Shown: positions 1 to 4,671 of the stretch, one piece after another
Position numbering within the stretch: the stretch's first letter is position 1
Layout of the letters: every line of letters begins with the position of its first letter
Origin: an uncultured Clostridia bacterium
Lineage (GTDB): Bacteria > Bacillota > Clostridia > Christensenellales > Aristaeellaceae
Direction: 5' to 3'
NCBI GenBank assembly: GCA_934631055.1
Contig: CAKTXP010000142.1
Location: 1-6,308 of the forward strand
Length of the DNA: 6,308 nt
Notes under the pieces: model-generated
Told to the model about the DNA's origin: nothing
The model's database searches: none
The model's input: only the letters and a program-made list of their open reading frames with translations
Translations under genes and position numbers: made by a program

Positions 1-28
1 GCTGCGCTATCGCTTTGCGATAGCTGGA
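1..28 (+). repeat. Left-truncated intergenic hairpin element, copy E0 (third hairpin only)
   Basis: The arms GCTATCGC (6-13) and GCGATAGC (17-24) pair perfectly around a TTT loop. The same arms occur in the third hairpin of the element copy at 3206-3298, so I read this as the right-hand end of a copy whose first two hairpins lie outside the window. The T-rich loop on the plus strand suggests rightward orientation, as in the copies at 2020 and 3206. It would then face the leftward copy at 213-305. Assignment rests on one hairpin only. Confidence 0.6.
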
Positions 29-33
29 ATATG

Positions 34-53
34 AAAAAGCGGGCTGAGCCCGC
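34..53 (-). terminator. Probable leftward intrinsic terminator
   Basis: Read leftward, the arms GCGGGC and GCCCGC (39-53) close a 3-nt loop and are followed directly by TTTTT (38-34). This is a short GC stem plus U-tract, as expected of an intrinsic terminator for minus-strand transcription. On the plus strand no T-run follows. It would act as a second stop for leftward transcripts that leave the Lrp gene. The stretch 54-130 between this and the next hairpin shows no gene or clear signal. Confidence 0.5.
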
Positions 54-130
54 GTTCACTTCCGCCAAAGTCCGCCGCGCATCAAAGTTTTGCTCACGCG
101 GGCGATTTTTACGCAATTTCCTATACGTTG

Positions 131-181
131 AAAAAGACATATGCGTCTTTCCCTCTGCTGAGGAAGCGCATATGTCTTTTT
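131..181. terminator. Strong bidirectional intrinsic terminator
   Basis: A 15-bp perfect outer stem pairs 131-145 (AAAAAGACATATGCG) with 167-181 (CGCATATGTCTTTTT). An imperfect inner stem (CTTTCCCTC against GAGGAAG) continues toward the apex. Rightward, the stem ends in TTTTT followed by ATTTATT; leftward it also ends in TTTTT. It can therefore stop transcription in both directions, which suits a site between a leftward gene (Lrp, 314-760) and an unseen rightward gene beyond the left edge. Confidence 0.8.
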
Positions 182-212
182 ATTTATTATATGTATTAAA
201 AAAACAATTTTT

Positions 213-305
213 CCATGTATTGCAAAGCAATACATGATAATACATGATGTGGAAGGTCAAGGGAACTCAGTTCCCTTGTGGGGTGTGGGGCGAAGCCCCA
301 CTCGT
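213..305 (-). repeat. Intergenic triple-hairpin element, copy E1, leftward
   Basis: Read leftward, hairpin 1 is GTGGGGC and GCCCCAC with loop TTC (301-285). A linker containing ACCCC follows. Hairpin 2 has arms CAAGGGAAC and GTTCCCTTG with loop TGA (278-258). A CCTTCC-type spacer leads to hairpin 3, with 10-bp arms GCAATACATG and CATGTATTGC (236-214). The order, linker and loop sizes match the other copies although the stems differ. It begins 8 bases past the stop codon of the Lrp gene, in sense orientation, so it would form the 3' end of that transcript. Confidence 0.8.
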
Positions 306-313
306 CCCTCCCC

Positions 314-760
314 TTACGCTTCCGGCTCCATCGCGGAAATGCCTCGGTGTTCCACCGGCGTAGAGAAAACGATCTGCGTCCGTGTGCGTCCAAAACGATG
401 CAGCTGGTTGATGAACTGATCCAGCTCCTGCGTCGTGTGGAAGCAGACCTCCACCAGCATGGAATAGTCGCCCGTCACACAGTTGCATTCCATCACATTC
501 GGACAGTTCTCGATGTACGGATAAAACTCCGGCTTCTGACTCGGCTCCACTTCCAGATTGATGAACGCTTTGATCTGATAACCCATAGCCGCGCAGGAAA
601 GCTGCGCCTGATAGCCCAGGATATAGCCCGCCGCTTCCAGCCGCTCGATGCGCGCGCTGACCGCCGGCGAGGACAGGAATACCTGCTCGGCGATGACCTT
701 GAGCGGCGTCCGCGCGTTTTGCTGCAAGATGGTCAGAATCTTTCTGTCGATATTGTCCAT
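314..760 (-). CDS. Lrp/AsnC family transcriptional regulator
   Basis: A 148-residue protein, the normal size for a single Lrp/AsnC regulator. Residues 1-55 form the N-terminal winged HTH: it opens MDNIDRKILTILQQNAR, and the recognition part reads LSSPAVSARIERLEAAG. Residues from about 64 form the RAM ligand-binding and oligomerisation domain, including the VTGDYSMLVEV segment. Such proteins act as dimers or octamers and sense amino acids or other small molecules. I chose the ATG at 760 because AGGGGAG lies 7 bases upstream and the HTH starts immediately; a longer frame with 16 extra residues has no support. The gene lies 104 bp beyond a chromate transporter pair on the same strand, as I recall for ywrC beside ywrA/ywrB in Bacillus subtilis, so it may regulate that pair. 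It also has its own likely promoter at 799-827, so autoregulation is plausible. The ligand cannot be read from the sequence. Confidence 0.93.
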   Translation of the reverse strand: MDNIDRKILTILQQNARTPLKVIAEQVFLSSPAVSARIERLEAAGYILGYQAQLSCAAMGYQIKAFINLEVEPSQKPEFYPYIENCPNVMECNCVTGDYSMLVEVCFHTTQELDQFINQLHRFGRTRTQIVFSTPVEHRGISAMEPEA

Positions 761-798
761 GGTTCTTCTCCCCTTCATCCGCTGTTCATATAATAAAG

Positions 799-827
799 AG
801 AATACCACGAGACGCGTTATTTATCAA
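799..827 (-). promoter_or_regulatory. Sigma-A-type promoter for the Lrp gene
   Basis: Read leftward, TTGATA (827-822) and TATTCT (804-799) are separated by exactly 17 bases. The predicted transcript start near 792 gives a leader of about 30 nt before the ATG at 760. It lies between the chromate transporter stop and the Lrp start, so the regulator can be transcribed independently of the transporter genes. Confidence 0.6.
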
Positions 828-864
828 GGGGATTCGGCAAAGAAACGAAAGAATCCAACTGTTT

Positions 865-1425
865 TTACAAATGAAACAACAGTTTCGCCGCCAGCGACGC
901 CGCGCCGCAGCAGACCATGACTAGAATCGGGTTGCTGTGCCAAATGCGCAGAACGACCAGCGCAATAGCAAACAGTGCGCAGTAAAGCAGCTGTACCGAA
1001 GAGAGCGCGATGACCCCATCCGCAAACACGACGACCCGCAGGACGGTCAGCGCCGCCGAACCGATGAGCGCGACGACCGCCGGGCGCAGGCAGGAGAGAA
1101 CCGCCTGCATCGCGTCCATGCTTCGATAGCGTTCGTACAGCCACGAGATGAGCGAAACGATGATGAGCGACGGCAAAATGCAGCCCATCGTCGCAATCAG
1201 CGCGCCCGGTATGCCCGCCATGCGGATTCCGACAAACGTCGCGGAGTTGACCGTAATGGGTCCCGGCGTCATCTCCGCGATGGTCATCAGGTCAGTGAAC
1301 TCGCTCATGTTCAGCCAGTGATAGTATTCGACCGCTTTGGACTGAATCATCGGCATGGCAGCATAGCCGCCGCCGATGGAGAACAAACCGACCTGGAAAA
1401 AGCACAGAAACAGATCAAGCAGCAT
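865..1425 (-). CDS. Chromate transporter family protein (single CHR domain), second subunit
   Basis: A 186-residue hydrophobic protein, one CHR domain long. The short-chain type has about 180-200 residues, against about 400 for fused two-domain ChrA. Conserved CHR features are visible: GLFSIGGGYAAMP at about 13-25, a WL pair at 37-38, and EMTPGPITVNSATFVG at about 51-66. Several membrane helices follow, ending with a basic-poor tail. CHR proteins move chromate and probably sulfate-like oxyanions across the cytoplasmic membrane; short-chain members usually come in adjacent pairs and are thought to need both. The ATG at 1425 is preceded by AAGGAGG with a 7-base gap, located inside the last codons of the other subunit. 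The two genes overlap by 11 bp (1415-1425), pointing to translational coupling. The true substrate is uncertain. Confidence 0.93.
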   Translation of the reverse strand: MLLDLFLCFFQVGLFSIGGGYAAMPMIQSKAVEYYHWLNMSEFTDLMTIAEMTPGPITVNSATFVGIRMAGIPGALIATMGCILPSLIIVSLISWLYERYRSMDAMQAVLSCLRPAVVALIGSAALTVLRVVVFADGVIALSSVQLLYCALFAIALVVLRIWHSNPILVMVCCGAASLAAKLLFHL

Positions 1426-1993
1426 GCTTCTTCCTCCTTCCCTTCAGCGCGCAGACGACGCCGATCACGCCGCTGGCAAGGATGATGTAGATGACATTCA
1501 CGCCCATCAGCGCCGCGGCGAACGCGGCAGCCATGATGATGTTCAGCAGCATGCGCTTTTCCCTGAGTACGCCCGCGCCCAGATTCAGCACAACGTCCAC
1601 GATGACCGCCGCAACGCCTGCCTGCATGCCTGCCAGCACGGCGGCGACATACGGGTTATCCGCGAACAGCGCATAAAAATACGATACCAACGACAGGATG
1701 ACAATCGGCGGGATGACCGTCGCCAGCGTCGCCACAGCGATACCCGCCGCGCCCGCCACGCGGCGCCCGACGAGGATCGCGCCGTTGACGGCGATAGCGC
1801 CGGGGCAGGACTGAGCGATTGCGGTCATATCGAGCATATCGTCCTCATCCAGCCAATGCAGGTCGTCCACGAAGCGCCGTTTCATCAGCGTGACGATGAC
1901 GAATCCGCCGCCGAACGTAAACGCGCTGATGGAGAGCATGGAAAAAAACAGCGTAACCAGCCGTTTTTTCAAGCTCACTTTTTCCAGTTCCAC
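1415..1993 (-). CDS. Chromate transporter family protein (single CHR domain), first subunit
   Basis: A 192-residue membrane protein with one CHR domain. Motifs are SAFTFGGGFVIV at about 23-34, WL at 47-48, and AQSCPGAIAVNGAILVG at about 60-76, where CPG replaces the TPGP seen in the partner. A basic tail (KGRRKKHAA) ends it, consistent with a cytosolic C-terminus. The partner downstream has the complementary half, so the two probably assemble with opposite topology, as reported for short-chain CHR pairs. The start is the GTG at 1993: AAGGAGG lies at 2008-2002 with an 8-base gap. The frame stays open upstream to 2248, but those codons run through the intergenic hairpin repeats and lack family similarity. 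Transcription probably starts near 2244 from the promoter at 2251-2279, giving a leader of about 250 nt filled by repeats. The divergent LysR gene is the likely regulator. Confidence 0.92.
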   Translation of the reverse strand: MELEKVSLKKRLVTLFFSMLSISAFTFGGGFVIVTLMKRRFVDDLHWLDEDDMLDMTAIAQSCPGAIAVNGAILVGRRVAGAAGIAVATLATVIPPIVILSLVSYFYALFADNPYVAAVLAGMQAGVAAVIVDVVLNLGAGVLREKRMLLNIIMAAAFAAALMGVNVIYIILASGVIGVVCALKGRRKKHAA

Positions 1994-2019
1994 AAGCCTT
2001 TCCTCCTTCTGGGGAGAAT

Positions 2020-2100
2020 ACGTTGGGGACGTTGTCCCCAAACCCCTACCAAGAACCTGAGGTTCTTGGATTTCCCACTTCGCTTCGCGGCGGCTTAAAT
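2020..2100 (+). repeat. Intergenic triple-hairpin element, copy E2, rightward
   Basis: Hairpin 1 has arms TTGGGGAC and GTCCCCAA with loop GTT (2023-2041). The linker is ACCCCTA. Hairpin 2 has arms CCAAGAACC and GGTTCTTGG with loop TGA (2049-2069). ATTTCCC follows, then a short third hairpin around CGC-TTC-GCG (about 2081-2089) and GGCGGCTTAAATCG. The 56 bases at 2021-2076 are identical to 3207-3262. The copy sits just upstream of the ribosome site of the first chr gene, antisense to it, and faces copy E3. Confidence 0.9.
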
Positions 2101-2112
2101 CGTTTTTGACGG

Positions 2113-2132
2113 ACGACGCGCATGCGCGTCGT
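2113..2132. repeat. Perfect 20-bp palindrome between paired elements
   Basis: The sequence reads the same on both strands: ACGACGCGCATGCGCGTCGT. It lies between the inner ends of the facing copies E2 and E3. The equivalent junction at 3295-3302 has only the short palindrome AATCGATT. It could be an insertion, a protein site or the remains of another hairpin. In the chr leader RNA it would fold as an extra GC-rich stem. Confidence 0.7.
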
Positions 2133-2137
2133 ATGCC

Positions 2138-2224
2138 TAAGCCGATTAAAACCAGCGCGAAGCGGAGAAGGGAGTCTGAGGGACAATGTCCCTCAGTTGG
2201 GGCGTGGGGCAAAGCCCCACACGT
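2138..2224 (-). repeat. Intergenic triple-hairpin element, copy E3, leftward
   Basis: Read leftward, hairpin 1 has arms GTGGGGC and GCCCCAC with loop TTT (2220-2204). A GCCCCAA linker follows. Hairpin 2 has arms CTGAGGGAC and GTCCCTCAG with loop ATT (2196-2176), the only copy without a TGA loop here. A CTCCC spacer, a short CGC-TTC-GCG core and GGTTTTAATCGGC follow, mirroring the inner end of copy E2. It lies just downstream of the predicted start of the chr transcript, in sense orientation, so it would fold at the beginning of that leader. Confidence 0.85.
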
Positions 2225-2250
2225 TCCCCTTCTCTCTTTCCTTTCCATCT

Positions 2251-2279
2251 ATCATATGCCTTGCATTTCAATGTGTAAA
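2251..2279 (-). promoter_or_regulatory. Sigma-A-type promoter for the chr operon
   Basis: Read leftward, TTTACA (2279-2274) and TATGAT (2256-2251) are separated by 17 bases. Transcription would start near 2244 and run through copies E3 and E2 before reaching the GTG at 1993. The promoter overlaps the LysR promoter at 2261-2289 on the other strand, so the two polymerase sites exclude one another. That arrangement is common for LysR regulators and their divergent targets. Confidence 0.6.
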
Positions 2280-2289
2280 ATGCTATTAT
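2261..2289 (+). promoter_or_regulatory. Sigma-A-type promoter for the LysR gene
   Basis: TTGCAT (2261-2266) and TATTAT (2284-2289) are separated by 17 bases. The predicted start near 2296 leaves a leader of about 39 nt. It overlaps the opposing chr promoter almost completely. Confidence 0.65.
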
Positions 2290-2305
2290 TTTATTATACC
2301 GATAA

Positions 2306-2323
2306 CCAATTTGATATGATTGG
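2306..2323. promoter_or_regulatory. Possible operator or leader dyad before the LysR gene
   Basis: CCAAT (2306-2310) and ATTGG (2319-2323) form an inverted repeat with an 8-base spacer. The right arm runs into the ribosome site GGAGG at 2322-2326. It could be a LysR binding site for autorepression, or an RNA hairpin that hides the ribosome site. It does not match the T-N11-A rule clearly, so this is only a candidate. Confidence 0.3.
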
Positions 2324-2334
2324 AGGAACGCCTC

Positions 2335-3246
2335 GTGACCATCCGCCATATGCGCATCTTTCTGGAGGTCTGCCGGACGATGAACGTCACCCGTGCGGCG
2401 GAAAACCTCTACATGACCCAGCCCGCCGTTTCCCGCAGTATTCGGGAGATTGAAAAAAATTACGGCGTCCGCCTGTTCGAGCGGCTCAATCAGCGGCTCT
2501 ATCTGACAGAAAGCGGACGGCGCATGCACGCATACGCCGTCCACATCGTCGATACGTTTGACCGGATGGAAAGGGAAATGACCGACGGCGACGAACGCGG
2601 CATCCTGCGCGTCGGCGCGAGCATCACGCTGGGCAACTACGACCTCCCCGCCCTCATCCAAAAAATGCGTCAGGAAAAGCCGGAACTCCGCGTTCAGGCG
2701 ACCGTCGCCAATGCCGGCACACTTGAGGATATGCTGCTGGATAACCGGCTGGATATCGCGCTCATCGAGGGCGCGGTCACATCCAAAGAGCTGGTCACTA
2801 ATCCGTTCGCGCAGGACAAGCTGCTGCTCATCCTCCCGCCCGACCACGAGCTGACCCGAAAGGACACCCTTTTTCTTTCCGACCTGATGCGCTATGACTT
2901 GCTGCTTCGCGAAAAGGGCAGCTCCGGACGAGCGTTTCTGAATACCGTTTTTGAATCGCAGGGGCTGACCCTTTCGCCGCTCTGGGAAAGTGCCAGCACG
3001 CAGGCGCTCGTCCGTGCCGTTGCGGCAAACGTCGGTTTATCCATCCTGCCGGAAAAACTGGTTCAAAACGCACTCTCCGGCGGGCTGGTCGTCACCCGAC
3101 CGATTCAGGACGCTTCGCTGACGCGCGTATGCCACATCGTCTGGCACCGGAACAAGTATCTTTCGCCCTCGCTGCTGCGCTTTATGGAACTTGCGGAAGG
3201 GAAAAACGTTGGGGACGTTGTCCCCAAACCCCTACCAAGAACCTGA
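2335..3246 (+). CDS. LysR family transcriptional regulator
   Basis: A 303-residue protein, typical LTTR length. The N-terminal winged HTH spans about 3-62: FLEVCRTMNVTRAAENLYM, then TQPAVSRSIREIEKNYGVRLFER, matching the family recognition helix. A linker helix leads to the two-lobed substrate-binding domain from about residue 88 (LRVGASITLGNYDLP). LTTRs act as tetramers that bind between divergent genes and respond to a small-molecule co-inducer. The divergent chr pair 341 bp away, sharing an overlapping promoter region, is the obvious target; an oxyanion or sulfur metabolite signal is only inference. The start is the GTG at 2335, with GGAGG 8 bases upstream; a TTG five codons earlier overlaps that ribosome site. 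Odd point: the last 13 residues (NVGDVVPKPLPRT) are encoded by repeat copy E4, and the stop TGA at 3244-3246 is the loop of its second hairpin. Confidence 0.95.
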   Translation: MTIRHMRIFLEVCRTMNVTRAAENLYMTQPAVSRSIREIEKNYGVRLFERLNQRLYLTESGRRMHAYAVHIVDTFDRMEREMTDGDERGILRVGASITLGNYDLPALIQKMRQEKPELRVQATVANAGTLEDMLLDNRLDIALIEGAVTSKELVTNPFAQDKLLLILPPDHELTRKDTLFLSDLMRYDLLLREKGSSGRAFLNTVFESQGLTLSPLWESASTQALVRAVAANVGLSILPEKLVQNALSGGLVVTRPIQDASLTRVCHIVWHRNKYLSPSLLRFMELAEGKNVGDVVPKPLPRT

Positions 3247-3298
3247 GGTTCTTGGATTTCCCTCTTCGCTATCGCTTCGCGATAGCGGCGCATAAATC
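3206..3298 (+). repeat. Intergenic triple-hairpin element, copy E4, rightward; overlaps the LysR 3' end
   Basis: Bases 3207-3262 are identical to 2021-2076 of copy E2, so hairpins 1 and 2 have the same stems. Hairpin 2 has loop TGA at 3244-3246, which is the LysR stop codon. Hairpin 3 is longer than in E2: CGCTATCGC (3267-3275) and GCGATAGCG (3279-3287) around TTC. The inner end GGCGCATAAATCG meets the facing copy E5 at the palindrome AATCGATT (3295-3302). No separate U-tract terminator follows the LysR gene, so the element is the only structure available to end or protect its transcript. Confidence 0.9.
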
Positions 3299-3377
3299 GA
3301 TTAAAACCGCCGCGAAGCGAAGAAAGGGTGCAGGGAACTCAGTTCCCTGCTGGGGTTTGGGGCAAAGCCCCAATCGT
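3295..3377 (-). repeat. Intergenic triple-hairpin element, copy E5, leftward; overlaps the XRE gene 3' end
   Basis: Read leftward, hairpin 1 has arms TTGGGGC and GCCCCAA with loop TTT (3373-3357). The linker is ACCCCA. Hairpin 2 has arms GCAGGGAAC and GTTCCCTGC with loop TGA (3350-3330). A CCCTTTC spacer, a short CGC-TTC-GCG core and GGCGGTTTTAATCG follow, almost the same as the inner end of copy E2. The loop TGA (3341-3339) is the stop codon of the XRE-family gene. Confidence 0.9.
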
Positions 3378-4409
3378 CCCCCTTTTTCTCTTTGCCCTCT
3401 CGATGTTCTGCTCGTATCCCGCGACGGTCTCGCCTTCCGTCAATGCCCAATCCTCGCGCAAAATCGTGATGATCTGCTCATATGCGGCAATCGCGCCCGC
3501 CCAGTCTTTCTGCCGCTCACAGCATTGGGCAATGCTCTCCTGAATATCCGTCATGCGCGGCTTTTCTTGCAGCGCGTCACCCCGTTTGTAGGTTTCGATT
3601 GCCTCGCGGTCGCGTCCCTGTTTGGCATATTCGTCCGCCCGTTCAAACCATGCACGCCAGTCATCCGCATAGGTCTTTGTCATCGCGTCAAAACAGGCTT
3701 CCGCCTGTGCGGGTTCGCCGCGCTTCTGCGCAATCATGCCCTCGTACATCGGCACATAAAATCCATCTCCGCGGCGTTCCCTCAGCGCGGCAAGCTCACG
3801 CTCCGCTTCCTCCAGCCGCCCGTCGTCGATGAGGTTATCCAGCAGATACATCCGTCCGAGCGTATCTTCCGGATGCGCCTGCAAAAACTCAAAGTAATAG
3901 TCGATCAGTTCGCTGTGATTCGTGCAGCACCAGTCGCGTTTACAGCCCTGCATGGCGTCGCCGAGCAGCGCGTGATTCACCTTCTTCTCCGGCTCTTCCG
4001 CCAAAGCCTGCTTGGCATATTCCGCCGCCATGTTCATATAGCCCCTCGCACGCTGCATGCTCAGTTCGCCCATCAGCGTCAGGCAGCGTCCGCGATTGTG
4101 TTTCGTCCGTGCGATTTCCTGCGCACGGTTCATGGCGTAATCGAAATCTTCTCGGGAGAGCATGACCTCATTTTCCAGCATGGCTTCGATGCGCGTGAGA
4201 TGCTGCTCCTGCGAGCTTTCAAACAGCTCGTCGATAGACACGCCCAGCACCGCCGCCAATTCCGGCAGCAGCGTGATATCCGGATAGCTCTGCCCGCTCT
4301 CCCATTTGGAGACCGCCTGCGCCGTCACGCCGACGCTCTGCGACAGCCGCTCCTGCGTCATGCTTCGGCGCAGTCTGTGCATGCGGATCTTCTCGCCCAT
4401 ATTCATCAT
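3339..4409 (-). CDS. XRE-family HTH regulator with TPR-like C-terminal region
   Basis: A 356-residue protein. Residues about 4-63 are a Cro/C1-type HTH: MGEKIRMHRLRRSMTQERLS, then the recognition stretch VTAQAVSKWESGQSYPDI and LAAVLGVSIDELFE. The rest is helical and repeat-like: about 80-345 contains helix pairs such as DWRAWFERADEYAKQGRDRE and DWAGAIAAYEQII that resemble TPR units. This layout is common in Bacillota, where the TPR part may bind a peptide or partner protein; the signal here is unknown. The ATG at 4409 follows GAGGTGA with a 6-base gap; the next codon is also ATG and is an equally possible start. It diverges from the ABC operon starting at 4643, so control of that operon is possible but unproven. 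The last 13 residues (GTIGALPQTPAGN) come from repeat copy E5, whose hairpin-2 loop supplies the stop. The HTH is certain, the TPR call moderately so. Confidence 0.9.
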   Translation of the reverse strand: MMNMGEKIRMHRLRRSMTQERLSQSVGVTAQAVSKWESGQSYPDITLLPELAAVLGVSIDELFESSQEQHLTRIEAMLENEVMLSREDFDYAMNRAQEIARTKHNRGRCLTLMGELSMQRARGYMNMAAEYAKQALAEEPEKKVNHALLGDAMQGCKRDWCCTNHSELIDYYFEFLQAHPEDTLGRMYLLDNLIDDGRLEEAERELAALRERRGDGFYVPMYEGMIAQKRGEPAQAEACFDAMTKTYADDWRAWFERADEYAKQGRDREAIETYKRGDALQEKPRMTDIQESIAQCCERQKDWAGAIAAYEQIITILREDWALTEGETVAGYEQNIERAKRKRGTIGALPQTPAGN

Positions 4410-4448
4410 CTTGTTTCACCTCTCGTCGTTCTTCCCGGGAACGCCTTT

Positions 4449-4477
4449 ATCTTATCATGGCAAAAGATGCAAAACAA
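4449..4477 (-). promoter_or_regulatory. Sigma-A-type promoter for the XRE-family gene
   Basis: Read leftward, TTGTTT (4477-4472) and TAAGAT (4454-4449) are 17 bases apart. The expected start near 4442 leaves a leader of about 33 nt before the ATG at 4409. It lies between the gene and repeat copy E6. Confidence 0.5.
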
Positions 4478-4504
4478 GCGAGCGTTCGTTGAGCCGGATT
4501 CAAC

Positions 4505-4588
4505 CGTTAGGGGCGTTGCTCCCCAACCTCCACCGGAAACCTGAGGTTTCCGGACTTCCCGCATCATGAACCGCCGCGCGGTTCATGG
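4505..4588 (+). repeat. Intergenic triple-hairpin element, copy E6, rightward and unpaired
   Basis: The first 56 bases (4505-4560) have the same length and layout as 2021-2076, but the sequence has diverged. Hairpin 1 is GTT-A-GGGG against CCCCAAC with a bulged A and a larger loop. Hairpin 2 has arms CCGGAAACC and GGTTTCCGG with loop TGA (4542-4544), so three base pairs differ from E2 and E4 and every pair is kept. After CTTCCC, hairpin 3 has 10-bp arms CATGAACCGC and GCGGTTCATG around CGC (4565-4587). No facing copy is found before the ABC operon. Neither neighbouring gene ends here, so no codons depend on it. Confidence 0.85.
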
Positions 4589-4642
4589 CAATGAACGACG
4601 CCCTGCCATTTTCTATCTTTTGGATTTCTTTTCGGTTCTTCC

Positions 4643-4671
4643 TTGACAAAGATTTTCCGTCCTTTTATAAT
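4643..4671 (+). promoter_or_regulatory. Consensus sigma-A promoter for the ABC transporter operon
   Basis: A full-consensus promoter: TTGACA (4643-4648), 17-base spacer, TATAAT (4666-4671). Transcription would start near 4678, leaving a leader of about 120 nt. A promoter this strong suggests that output is held down by a repressor or by attenuation, and candidates for both lie in the leader. Confidence 0.85.

Noticed and set aside
31..237. Small open frame of 68 codons in the left gene-free region
   Set aside because: It passes through both terminator hairpins, has no ribosome site and no recognisable protein features.
830..856. Inverted repeat GGATTC with GAATCC between the second chr gene and the Lrp promoter
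   Set aside because: The arms are 6 bp with a 15-base loop and no T-run follows, so it is a poor terminator. It could be an operator touching the -35 region, but nothing else supports that.
1376..2098. Plus-strand open frame of about 240 codons opposite the chr genes
   Set aside because: It is antisense to two well-supported CHR proteins, its product is a low-complexity mix rich in R, D, H and Q, and its end is made of repeat sequence.
1994..2248. An 85-codon N-terminal extension of the first chr gene
   Set aside because: The frame is open only because the hairpin elements happen to lack stops there. Copy E3 has loop ATT in place of TGA. CHR homology starts after the GTG at 1993, which has a strong ribosome site.
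2020..3377. Reading the element pairs as a CRISPR array or as an insertion sequence flanking LysR
   Set aside because: There are no regularly spaced direct repeats with unique spacers. The two pairs flank LysR without a transposase gene and without evident target duplications, and further copies outside this interval show they are a dispersed family.
3129..4544. Long plus-strand open frame (about 470 codons) opposite the XRE-family gene
   Set aside because: It overlaps the 3' end of LysR and runs antisense to a protein with a clear HTH. It has no ribosome site, no recognisable domain and the composition of a GC-rich shadow frame.
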